A stretch of 64,000 bases of DNA from Bartonella tamiae Th239 (GTDB lineage: Bacteria; Pseudomonadota; Alphaproteobacteria; Rhizobiales; Rhizobiaceae), in the NCBI RefSeq assembly GCF_000278275.1, contig NZ_JH725147.1:1867063-1931062 (forward strand). Direction: 5' to 3'. Position 1 is the first letter of the stretch; each line of letters begins with the position of its first letter. Positions 25,959 to 35,700 of this stretch are shown here, piece after piece. The translations under genes were made by a program, and so were the position numbers. The notes beneath the pieces are model-generated. The model ran no database searches and was not told where the DNA came from. It was given only the letters and a program-made list of their open reading frames with translations.

Positions 25959-27086
25959 GTGAATAAACATCTATTTAAGCTTGTTTATTTGGGTTCTTTT
26001 ATGACATCTTTTTCCTATGGAGTGATGTTAACTCTTCCTTTATTTTTATCAACAACATTAAATCTCTCATTGATAAAATCAGGGCAGATTATATCTATGG
26101 GAATAATTGGGGTTATTGTCTCAATCACTTCAATTCCGTATTTTTTAAAATATATAAGTACGAGTGTCATGGCCAGCATGGGTTCTTTCATCTATACAAT
26201 TGCTATCGTACTTATTTTATACACAAATAGTATTTTTCTTTATTTAGCAGAATTGTTACTTGGGGCTGGATGGGGAATTATTTATACTTTGGGACCAATC
26301 ATCGTATCGTCCATAAGTCTGGAAAAAGAATTAAGTAAAAATTTTATGTTTCTCTCTGCATTCAATATGCTTGGTGCTGGTTTATCCCCAGTCATCGTGA
26401 AAATAGTGATAGATCAAGATAGTGCGATTGAAAACATCTTTATTTTTGCGGCTTTGTTAAGTTTTTTGGCAAGCATTATTTTTTTGAGTGTAAATATTCA
26501 AAAAAACAAAAATAACAAAAGCTTACCTATTTTACCCATCATTAAAATAATTTTTACTTCAAGATCTATCATCCCATTATTTATGGTATTTCTTGGTGCA
26601 TGTATTTATATTTCAATGATGAATTTTCAATTTGTTTTTGCAACAAATAATAATTTAAATTTTTCTGTATTTTATATCTCTTATACGATTGCGTTATTAT
26701 TTGGACGCTTTTTCCTATCTGAGTTTATTTTAAAAATTTCACCCCCTACAGCAATATTAAGTTTGCTGTTATTGATGCTTGTATCCTTATGTCTTTTTCT
26801 TATAACAACGAACAATATTTTTTATGCCTTGCCTTCATCCTTATTAGGAATAAGTTATGGTCTTGTTTATCCTTTAATACAAACACAAATGGTTAATAAC
26901 ATCTCCTCAGAAAAAAGAAGTACATATTTGACTATTTTTAGTTTGAGCTATTTTTTAGGAGTATTTGGCTATCCCTATATATACACTTTAAGTGTCGATA
27001 CAGGCGGCATTTTAGTCTCTTTTTCAGTTTTAATTTTTCTTTGTATATTGGATATTGTATTTGGTCTTTTCTTATTTAAAAAATAG
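25959..27086 (+). CDS. MFS transporter, very AT-rich
   Basis: A 375-aa major facilitator with about 11-12 hydrophobic helices and short loops. The segment between helices 2 and 3 and the Gly-rich helix around LLLGAGWGIIYTLGPIIVSS fit MFS drug or metallophore exporters. Translation starts at GTG 25959 with AGGA 8 nt before. The gene is dominated by Ile/Leu/Phe/Asn and A/T-ending codons and looks more AT-rich than its neighbours, which suggests acquisition by transfer. It follows tonB after 199 bp in the same direction. A role in siderophore or metallophore handling is possible from position but unproven. Confidence 0.8.
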   Translation: MNKHLFKLVYLGSFMTSFSYGVMLTLPLFLSTTLNLSLIKSGQIISMGIIGVIVSITSIPYFLKYISTSVMASMGSFIYTIAIVLILYTNSIFLYLAELLLGAGWGIIYTLGPIIVSSISLEKELSKNFMFLSAFNMLGAGLSPVIVKIVIDQDSAIENIFIFAALLSFLASIIFLSVNIQKNKNNKSLPILPIIKIIFTSRSIIPLFMVFLGACIYISMMNFQFVFATNNNLNFSVFYISYTIALLFGRFFLSEFILKISPPTAILSLLLLMLVSLCLFLITTNNIFYALPSSLLGISYGLVYPLIQTQMVNNISSEKRSTYLTIFSLSYFLGVFGYPYIYTLSVDTGGILVSFSVLIFLCILDIVFGLFLFKK

Positions 27087-27602
27087 CTTTTATAAGAAAA
27101 TTTAAATTTTAGATAATTCAATAAAGGTGTGATTTGAAAGATGTTTGAAACACCGCTTCATTGTTTATGTAATAGCGTCATTTAATTATTAGGAAAATGA
27201 CGTACTTTTGGAAACAGAAACTTGAACCCCTGTTACAGCTTTTCCAATAAGATATAAGAGCGCAGTGTGTTTCACAAGTATATATCAAATTCTATTATAA
27301 TTGTTAAATTGTTTTAAGAGTATTCAAAGCTTGCAAAAACATCATTCTAAATTTTCCAAATATCATTTTTAAAATGACGTTTGTTTCATTTTTACCTCAT
27401 TATATCATGCCATTATAATACATTTCATTACACTCAAATGCCATGAGCTCGATTTGATGTCGTATGCGTGGTTCAACATACAATAATAATAGGTCACATG
27501 TCATATCAAATTAAGAAAAACGTCATCGCGCTGTCATGTAAAAATGAAAAGAATACCCCTGACATTTTTAAAAAATGCGTGAATAACTTTAAAGGGGCTA
27601 TT
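27087..27602. other. 516-bp gap, nothing recognised
   Basis: AT-rich gap between the MFS and metallophosphoesterase genes. An open frame extends upstream of the latter to 27468 but lacks a ribosome site and protein-like composition. No RNA or clear terminator seen. Confidence 0.4.
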
Positions 27603-28784
27603 ATGGCAAAATCTAAATTTAAAAACATGCTTCTTATCGGTGTCAGTGCTTTTTTCCTGCATCATAGCCAAGCATGGGCAGAAAAATTCACAATAGGTGT
27701 TATTTCTGATACACAAAATTATACAGATGTAACTTATGAACAACCGCGCGGTGTCAATGCTTTCATACAGCAAATGCGTTATATTGTTGATCATAAAGAA
27801 GATAAAAACATTGTTTTTGTAACTCATGTTGGTGATATTGTCCAACATGGTGATGGCCGTTTTAAAACAGGTATCGTTGGTCAATATACTTATTGGGATA
27901 CACGTGCTGAATGGGAATATGCCAACCTTGCTCTTTCCATTTTATCTAAAAGCAACATTCCATTTTCAGTGGTGCCTGGCAATCATGATTATGATAATTA
28001 TTCATGGTATGAAGAACCAAATGGTCCTGGTAAAAACCGACCACTCAAAGGCGGCAGTGTTTTTAATCATTATTTTGGACCCAATTCACAACATTTTTAT
28101 AAAAAAGACTGGTATGGTGGCACGTATTGGGGTGGTTTAAACAGTTTCCAAATTTTTGAAGCTGCTGGAAAAAAATTCCTTCATTTAGGATTGGAACAAC
28201 AACCAAACATGCCCGTGCTTAATTGGGCTCAAAATGTTCTTGATAATAATCCAGGTCTGCCTGTCATTATAACCACACATGAATGGTTAACACCTGATTC
28301 AGACAACACACACAATTTGGGTGGTCGAGATTCACGCGGTGTTATGGCTCGCTCTAACGATCATGCCTCATATTTTAGTGGAACCGATCATTTAACACCA
28401 GACGAAATATGGGAACGTTTTGTCAAGAAAAATGCCCGCATTTTCTTAATCCTTAGCGGTCATTCCTTCACTGTTCCAGTCTCAGGTGTATCAAGTGGTG
28501 AAAATTTACGCATTGACACCAATGATGCTGGCTATCCAGTTTACCAATCATTGCAGGACTATCAAGGCAACACTGTTGGAAAAGACGGTAAAGCAAATTC
28601 TGATAATGGTGGTGCAGGTTGGATGCGCTTTATAGAATTTGATACAGATAAGCAAAAAATGCACTTCTATACTTATTCTACGCTTCTGAATAAATATGCT
28701 GGAAGAAATGGAGAAAGAACATTTGGAGTTGATCCTAAATATTCGGATTTTGTTCTTGATTTTCCACCGCAATTATCAAATTAG
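27603..28784 (+). CDS. secreted calcineurin-like metallophosphoesterase
   Basis: A 393-aa protein with signal peptide KNMLLIGVSAFFLHHSQAWA and a complete dinuclear-metal phosphoesterase fold. Motifs in order: GVISDTQNYTD (D-x-Q variant of D-x-H), HVGDIVQHGD, VPGNHDYDNY, ITTHEWLTPD and ILSGHSFTVPVSG. The last normally reads G-H-x-H; here it is G-H-S-F, so one usual ligand is altered. A Trp/Gly-rich insertion (WYGGTYWGGLNSFQIFEAAG) lies between the third and fourth motifs. ATG 27603 is chosen because AAAGGGG precedes it and the signal peptide starts there. Export to periplasm or outside is expected; the substrate is unknown. No operon partner. Confidence 0.85.
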   Translation: MAKSKFKNMLLIGVSAFFLHHSQAWAEKFTIGVISDTQNYTDVTYEQPRGVNAFIQQMRYIVDHKEDKNIVFVTHVGDIVQHGDGRFKTGIVGQYTYWDTRAEWEYANLALSILSKSNIPFSVVPGNHDYDNYSWYEEPNGPGKNRPLKGGSVFNHYFGPNSQHFYKKDWYGGTYWGGLNSFQIFEAAGKKFLHLGLEQQPNMPVLNWAQNVLDNNPGLPVIITTHEWLTPDSDNTHNLGGRDSRGVMARSNDHASYFSGTDHLTPDEIWERFVKKNARIFLILSGHSFTVPVSGVSSGENLRIDTNDAGYPVYQSLQDYQGNTVGKDGKANSDNGGAGWMRFIEFDTDKQKMHFYTYSTLLNKYAGRNGERTFGVDPKYSDFVLDFPPQLSN

Positions 28785-29293
28785 TAAATTTTTTTAAACA
28801 TTGAACTATCCATTGAATCCCACCATGATCTTAAAAAAGCTCATGGTGGATTTCATAAAAGTGATGTTATGACATGACAGGGACTTATGTGTTATCTATT
28901 TTCTTTTAGACACGATAAATTTTCTTTGCCATATTTTTATAAGAATAATATTGAGGTATTGAACATCTCTTGCATGTTGGATTTTATCCAAACAGCATTT
29001 AAAACATAAATCTAAAATATCTTATATGTGTTTTTTCACGCGTGTTGTTTCATTAAAAATTATGTCTTACCCACTCTTGTTTGAAATCTTTCATGCAATG
29101 AACAATAAAACATTTGCACTATTGAAATGCAAAGAAAGAGAAATATTCTTAAGACATCTTAAGCATGAAGTAATAACGACACTATCAATCAAACAAACTC
29201 TTTTAATGCAAAAAAGGATAAAAAAACATTGATCAAAGCGTTAATGAGATTGCCTATTGCGCCATTGTCTAAGTTTTAAGCAAATACATATAG
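28785..29293. other. 509-bp gap with a hairpin after the metallophosphoesterase gene
   Basis: An imperfect inverted repeat (ATCCCACCATGA ... TCATGGTGGAT, about 28816-28853) lies after the phosphoesterase gene but lacks a T run. A 68-codon frame at 29026-29232 does not look like a protein. Nothing else recognised. Confidence 0.4.
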
Positions 29294-29326
29294 AAAAAGC
29301 CCGCATCATAACGATGCGGGCTTTTT
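29294..29326. terminator. bidirectional Rho-independent terminator
   Basis: AAAAAGCCCGCATC, loop ATAAC, GATGCGGGCTTTTT: a perfect 14-bp inverted repeat with A and T flanks. It ends 20 bp beyond the permease gene stop, so it serves that leftward gene and possibly rightward transcripts. Confidence 0.88.
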
Positions 29327-29346
29327 ATTCGTTTTGCGAACGAACT

Positions 29347-30756
29347 TTATTTTAAATAATATTTTTTGCGTACAAATAAGAAAAAACATCCTGCAAGAAA
29401 GACAAACCAGAGCGGTGTAAATGTTAAAGCCATACGTGTTTCTTCTTGAAGTGAAAGCAAGACAAGAATAAAGACGAAAAACGCCATAACAACAAAACAC
29501 ATCGGCACACCACCCGGCATTTTATAGACTGAGCGATCATGCAATTCAGGACGTTTTTGCCGATAAGCGATATAACTGATTAAAATAATCGTCCATACAA
29601 ACATAAACAAAATTGCCGAGATCGTTGTTATCACCACAAAGGCTCCCATAACAGTGGGAATAAACGACAAGACAGAATAACCAATTAAGATACATAAACA
29701 AGAAAACAATAATCCATTAGCGGGGACATGTTTCTTGGATAAGATCCCTAAAATTTTCGGGGCGCCTTTTTTTTCTGCCAAACCATAAACCATTCGACTT
29801 GTAGAAAATACACCACTATTGGCAGATGATGCGGCTGATGTCAGCACAACAAAATTCACAAGGCTTGCCGCAATAGGAACACCAATAAGCACAAACATAT
29901 CAACAAATGGGCTTTTTTCAGGATCCACATCATACCAAGGGGTAACGGACATAATGACAATCAGCGACAAAATATAAAAGAAGATAATACGGATTGGAAT
30001 GGAATTAATGGCCTTAGGCAATGTCTGTTCAGGATGTTTGACTTCAGCGGCCGCTGTACCAGCCAGTTCAATACCAACAAAAGCAAAAACAGCGATTTGA
30101 AATCCTGCAAAAAATCCCATAAGCCCTTTAGGAAAAAGATCACCACCATTCCAAACATTGCCAAGAGATGTAACCGTACCATTGGGAGAGGTAAAACCTG
30201 TGATGATCATATAAAAACCCACAAGAATAAGAGCAACAATGGCGATAATTTTGATTAAGGCAAACCAAAATTCCATTTCGCCAAAAAGTTTAACAGCAAC
30301 AATATTTAATACAAAAAAGGCTGCAACACATAAAAGAACGGGTATCCATGCATTCAAATCAGGCCACCAAAAATGCGCATATCCTGCAATGGCAATAACG
30401 TCGGCAACACCTGTTACAATCCAGCATAGCCAATAAGTCCAGCCAATAAAAAAACCAGCCCAAGGCCCTAAAAGATCTGCCGAAAAATCGATAAAAGATT
30501 TATATTGCGTATTGGCAAGCAACAATTCACCCATTGCGCGCATAACAAAAAACAACATAAAACCAATAATCGCATAAACAAAAACGATAGAAGGGCCAGC
30601 AACACTAATTGTCCTACCAGAGCCCATAAAAAGTCCTGTTCCAATAGCACCACCAATGGCAATAAGTTGAATATGTCTGTTTTCTAACCCCCGATACAAA
30701 TGCTTATCGGAAAAATTATTTAAGTCTTTTTGTTTAATATCTCTTTGATATCCCAT
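29347..30756 (-). CDS. cycA: amino-acid permease, CycA-like (D-Ser/D-Ala/Gly)
   Basis: A 469-aa APC-superfamily permease resembling CycA, the proton-coupled importer of D-serine, D-alanine and glycine. About 12 membrane helices. The first conserved block is RHIQLIAIGGAIGTGLFMGS, with the substrate-binding Gly-rich break in helix 1. Other family blocks are SFIDFSADLLGPWAGFFIGW, FVGIELAGTAAAEVKHPEQT and ASSANSGVFSTSRMVYGLAE. ATG 30756 is chosen: GGGGAGGGA lies about 10 nt before it, whereas upstream in-frame ATGs (30780 and 30828) have poorer sites and a 16-bp tandem repeat lies in that extension. Substrate specificity is by resemblance only. Leftward monocistronic with a strong terminator. Confidence 0.85.
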   Translation of the reverse strand: MGYQRDIKQKDLNNFSDKHLYRGLENRHIQLIAIGGAIGTGLFMGSGRTISVAGPSIVFVYAIIGFMLFFVMRAMGELLLANTQYKSFIDFSADLLGPWAGFFIGWTYWLCWIVTGVADVIAIAGYAHFWWPDLNAWIPVLLCVAAFFVLNIVAVKLFGEMEFWFALIKIIAIVALILVGFYMIITGFTSPNGTVTSLGNVWNGGDLFPKGLMGFFAGFQIAVFAFVGIELAGTAAAEVKHPEQTLPKAINSIPIRIIFFYILSLIVIMSVTPWYDVDPEKSPFVDMFVLIGVPIAASLVNFVVLTSAASSANSGVFSTSRMVYGLAEKKGAPKILGILSKKHVPANGLLFSCLCILIGYSVLSFIPTVMGAFVVITTISAILFMFVWTIILISYIAYRQKRPELHDRSVYKMPGGVPMCFVVMAFFVFILVLLSLQEETRMALTFTPLWFVFLAGCFFLFVRKKYYLK

Positions 30757-30787
30757 AACTTTATGTCCCTCCCCATTCATATAACAA

Positions 30788-30819
30788 GCCAAATGCGATG
30801 CTTGCCAAATGCGATGCTT
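30788..30819. repeat. 16-bp perfect tandem duplication
   Basis: GCCAAATGCGATGCTT occurs twice back-to-back, 32 bp upstream of the permease start codon. Its length is not a multiple of three, so it argues against translation starting further upstream. Confidence 0.9.
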
Positions 30820-30992
30820 GTATGCCAAAATCTTTAAGCGTAAAAACTAGCAAGCACGCTTTACGATGTAAATTGCTTTTATTTTATAAATTCCGTTTTA
30901 TGAAAACAAAATTCAGAGTTTTGAAATTTTTTACGGCTAAAATTTTAAATTTTAACCTTTAAATATATGGCTATTTTACTTTGATATTGTCT

Positions 30993-32366
30993 TCACATCT
31001 TGTTTTTTAATAGGCATTCAATTTCATAACATGCTTGCAAAAGATTTCTATCATTTCCAGAAACGCCAGAAACGAGCAGGCCACTAGGCAGAGTTTTTTT
31101 TCTGAAACGATTTGGTAATGTTACGCTCGGCATATCTAAAAAACTGCCCGGCATCGCTAATCGCAATGTTTTTAAATTTGTTTCGTAATAAAGCGCTTCA
31201 TTTTCAAGCGGTTTTATCAATGGTGCCATATGCGCAACTGTCGGTGTCAAAAGAAAATAACCTCTTAGCTGGTTTCTTAATTGTGAACGCAGCTTCGTCA
31301 TTTTTTGGTAGAGTGTGATTTGTGTGCTCGCCAAAATAGTTTGCGCATCATCAAGACGTTTGCGCACACGCGGATCAAGAAATGCGGACTGATCACTTTC
31401 TAATAAAGGTTTATGCAGTGTATAAGCTTCAGCTAAAGCCGGCCAACCAAAATAATCAATAACATCTAACGCGTCAGAAAATGCAAAAATGGTTTTTTCT
31501 ACAATATTCACCCCACACTCTTTAAGATGATCAATACACTGATTAAATTGTGTCATCACCTCAGCTTGAATATTTTGAGCGGTGATAAAATCCCAATCAA
31601 CAATCAATTTCATGTCCTCAACATCATGCATAAGACAAGTGTCTTCTTCATTTGAAGAACGCAACAACTGGTCAAGTATTATGCAGTCTTTGACACTTTT
31701 TGCCAAAGGTCCAATTGTATCCAAAGAGCTTGCCAAAGGATAAACGCCTTGTTGTGCATAGCGCTTCATACTGCTGCGATATCCAATCACGCCATTAAAA
31801 CAGGCAGGAATGCAAATAGAACCTGCAGTGTCTGTTCCAAAAGATAAGGGAACAATATTTTTTGCTACACAAACTGCTGCTCCACTTAATGAACCACCAG
31901 GAATATAATCTTCATCACACGCATTTGAAGGTGTGCCAAAATATTTATTAAGACCTAAGCCAGAATAGGCAAATTCGGTTAGATTGGTTTTACCAATACA
32001 TACCATGCCAAATTGCGCCAATTTGGCAACGACGCTTGCATCATTTTGTGCTTTTGGTGCCTTTAAGCACGTGGCTGCCCCTGCTGTTGTGAGAGTACCT
32101 GCAACATCAAATAAATCTTTATAGGCGATTGGCACCCCATCAAAAGGCGATAAAGGTGTCATTGTTTGCCATCTTTTTGTCGAAGCTTCAGCCTCTCGAT
32201 AGGCTCTCTCATATGTTGTTGAAATGAAAACATATGGATTTGCTTTTATCATTTCAGCAATCGGCTCCAAAAGTGCAATTGGGGTCAGAGATCCCTCCTC
32301 ATATTTTTTAGACATCTCTAACGCATTCATTTCTCTCATCCTTGTCAAATTTGATGATAATTTCAT
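30993..32366 (-). CDS. amidase-signature enzyme
   Basis: A 457-aa amidase-signature hydrolase. The catalytic Lys is in PFDGVPIAYKDLFDVAGTLT (residue about 83). The cis-Ser region reads IPGGSLSGAAVCVA in place of the usual G-G-S-S-G-G/S, and the nucleophile Ser sits in SFGTDTAGSICIPACFNG. Typical further blocks are KTNLTEFAYSGLGLNKYFG and the closing ALAEAY region. The altered SLSG loop may change specificity. Start ATG 32366; MREMNALEM offers alternatives about 10-13 residues later. The substrate (amide, carbamate, allophanate or peptide amide) is not deducible. It stands alone between the permease and pyruvate carboxylase genes, on the same strand. Confidence 0.82.
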   Translation of the reverse strand: MKLSSNLTRMREMNALEMSKKYEEGSLTPIALLEPIAEMIKANPYVFISTTYERAYREAEASTKRWQTMTPLSPFDGVPIAYKDLFDVAGTLTTAGAATCLKAPKAQNDASVVAKLAQFGMVCIGKTNLTEFAYSGLGLNKYFGTPSNACDEDYIPGGSLSGAAVCVAKNIVPLSFGTDTAGSICIPACFNGVIGYRSSMKRYAQQGVYPLASSLDTIGPLAKSVKDCIILDQLLRSSNEEDTCLMHDVEDMKLIVDWDFITAQNIQAEVMTQFNQCIDHLKECGVNIVEKTIFAFSDALDVIDYFGWPALAEAYTLHKPLLESDQSAFLDPRVRKRLDDAQTILASTQITLYQKMTKLRSQLRNQLRGYFLLTPTVAHMAPLIKPLENEALYYETNLKTLRLAMPGSFLDMPSVTLPNRFRKKTLPSGLLVSGVSGNDRNLLQACYEIECLLKNKM

Positions 32367-32725
32367 ACTATTGAAACACTATTTTCTTATTAGATAAATG
32401 ACTTATTGTTAGAATATTTCTTTGATTCTTTTATATGAAATAAAAAGAAGATAAGTTCGGTTCTTTTGTGTTTGGTTAAAATAACTCTTTTTAAATATTA
32501 AGTTCAAAATTTCATATAAAACGTGTGATCTTTATCAAATCTTTTAAAAAACGCACTTAACATCTAAAAATTCATATATAGAGAATTTAACACTAAGAAA
32601 AAAAATTTTCAAAGTTTATAAAGTGATCAATTCTCACCCACAACCAAAGTATTTTAGGCTTTAAAATAAGCGTTCACTTTTCACGAGTTTAAAAAATTTC
32701 CTAATATGACACGAAAAAAAACATA
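32367..32725. other. 359-bp gap, nothing recognised
   Basis: AT-rich spacer between the pyruvate carboxylase stop and the amidase start, both on the reverse strand. No convincing terminator for pyruvate carboxylase was seen; the amidase promoter is presumably nearer its start. Confidence 0.4.
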
Positions 32726-35700
32726 CTAGTCTAAAACAACCAAAAGATCTTTTGCATCAATTTGATCGCCTTGAGTAACCAGAACATCAACAATTGTTGC
32801 ATCTTTTTCAGCATGTAAGACAGTTTCCATTTTCATCGCTTCAATCGCAATAAGAACATCCCCCGCTTTCACTTTTTGTCCCACTTTCACATCAACGCTT
32901 GATATAATGCCGGGCATCGGCGCTCCAATATGCGAAACATTGCCATTCTCAATTTTAGGGCGCGTTTTTGTGGGCAAATTATGAATGCGATCAGGCACCT
33001 TAATGCGTCTTGGCTGACCATTCAATTCGAAAAAGACACTAACCATGCCCTGATCATCGGCTTCTGTTACACTGAGATTACGAACAACCAAAGATTTGCC
33101 CTTTTCAATGTCAATAACCACCTCTTGTTCTAGTGGCAAACCATAAAAATATACATGTGTGGGCAAAACACTCACAGGTCCATAAAGACTAGAAGCGGCA
33201 CTGTAATCTACAAAGACTTTCGGATACATAAGATAAGATGCAAATTCATGGTCTTGCATCTCATGCCCGATTTTTTCAACAGCTTGGGTTCGCTCAATGA
33301 CAAGATCTGCAGGCTCCAACAAAGAACCCGGACGAACTGTAAAGGGTTTTTGTCCTTTTAGTGCTTTTTCTTGTAAAGCTTTTGGCCAGCCTCCTTCTGG
33401 TTGTCCAAGCTCACCCCGCAACATAGAAACAACCGATTCAGGAAAGGCAATATCTACATTGGGGCTTTCAACATCGGCAACAGTTAAATTTTGGCTAACC
33501 ATCATCAATGCCATATCCCCCACCACTTTTGATGAGGGTGTGACCTTAACAATATCACCAAACATTTTATTCACATCAGCATAAGCTTGTGCCACTTCAT
33601 GCCAACGACTTTCCAATCCCAGCGCGCGTGCTTGCTCTTTTAAATTGGTAAACTGACCCCCGGGCATTTCATGCAAATAGACCTCTGATGCTGGTCCTTT
33701 CAAATCACTTTCAAAAGCAGCATATTGATGACGTACAGTCTCAAAGTAAAAAGAAATACGTCGTATCCATTCCCGATCAAGTTCTGTATCGCGCTCTGTA
33801 CCAACCAAGGCTTCCACAATCGAACCAAGACAAGGTTGTGAAGTATTGCCAGAAAACGCATCCATCGCTGCATCGACAATATCCACACCTGATGCAACAG
33901 CTGCCAAAACAGTTGCAGCCCCAATGCCTGAAGTATCATGAGTGTGAAAATGAATAGGCAAATCCGTTGTTTGTCTTAATGCTTTAAACAGAACTTCTGC
34001 TGCACGCGGTTTCATAAGACCGGCCATATCTTTAACTGCAAGAATATGCGCGCCTGCTTTCTCCATTTCTTGTGCAAGTTTCAAATAATAATCAAGATTA
34101 TATTTATCTCTTTGAGGATCAAGAAGATCCCCCGTATAGCACATCGCCGCTTCACATATTTTTCCCTCTTCCAAAACAGTATCAATAGATACACGCATAT
34201 TTTCAACCCAATTAAGGCTATCAAAAACACGAAAAACATCGATACCATTTTGTGCGGCTTGGCGGATAAAATATTGAACAACATTATCAGGATAGCTTTT
34301 ATAGCCTACCCCATTGGCACCTCTTAAAAGCATTTGTGTTAAAATATTGGGAGCAGCTTCACGAATTTTATGAAGCCGCTCCCACGGATCTTCGGTTAAA
34401 AATCGCATCGCAACATCAAACGTTGCACCACCCCAACATTCTAATGAAAAAAGAGAAGGCAACGCTTGTGCATAAGTACCTGCAATAGCGGCAATATCAA
34501 AAGTACGCATGCGCGTTGCCAAAAGCGACTGATGCCCATCACGCATCGTTGTATCGGTGATTAAGGCACGTTTTTGGTCTCTAATCCATTGGCTGAATTT
34601 TTGCGCGCCTAAAGCATCAAATGTCTGTTTTGTCCCTGCGAGAATTTCGGTATTTTCTCTATAAGGAAGAGCTGGTGCCATTGCAGAAGCTGGAGGACGC
34701 GGACGCTCTTTAACATCTGGATGGCCATTAACTGTGACATCAGCAATATAAGTCAACAATTTGGTTGCTCTATCTTGACGTTTTACATGCGCAAAAAGTT
34801 CTGGCGTTGCGTCAATAAAGCGTGTTGTGTATGTGTTATCTGCAAATTTTGGATGGGTCACAATCGCTTCAAGAAACGTCAGATTTGTGGCCACGCCACG
34901 AATACGAAACTCTCGCAATGCCCGCTCCATACGCGCAATAACTTCATTTGTTGTTGGCGCCCAAGCTGTGACTTTTTCCAAAAGTGGATCATAAAAACGC
35001 GTAATGATCGCGCCTGAATACGCTGTGCCGCCATCTAATCTTATCCCAAAACCTGTCGCTCCACGATAAGCCGTGATGCGGCCATAATCAGGAATAAAAT
35101 TATATTCAGGATCTTCTGTCGTAATACGGCATTGTAAAGCATGGCCGCGCAACACAATATCGTCTTGTTTGGGTACACCAGATTGAGCCGTGCCAATCAC
35201 ATCCCCTTCTAAAAGATGAATTTGCGCTTTGACAATATCAATACCCGTTACTTCTTCTGTAACAGTATGTTCAACCTGTATTCGGGGATTAACTTCAATA
35301 AAATAAAATTTTCCCGTATCGACATCCATTAAAAATTCGACTGTTCCTGCACCAATATACTGTGTTGCTTTGGCAATTTTTAATCCATAATTGGCCAGTT
35401 CTTGACGTTGCTCATTATTGAGATAAGGAGCGGGGGCACGTTCCACCACTTTTTGGTTACGACGCTGAATGGAACAATCCCGCTCAAAAAGATGTACAAT
35501 ATTGCCATGTGTATCCCCTAAAATTTGAAGTTCAACATGGCGAGCACGTTCGACCAATTTCTCAAGATACACTTCATCTTTTCCAAAGGCTGCTTTTGCT
35601 TCACGCTTGGCTTCTGTTACTTCCCGTTCAATATCCTCGGCACTACGGATCACCCGCATACCGCGTCCCCCCCCACCCCATGATGCCTTCAACATTAAGG

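Noticed and set aside
29026..29232. Forward frame of 68 codons after the phosphoesterase gene
   Set aside because: Low-complexity AT-rich reading without ribosome site or recognisable motifs.
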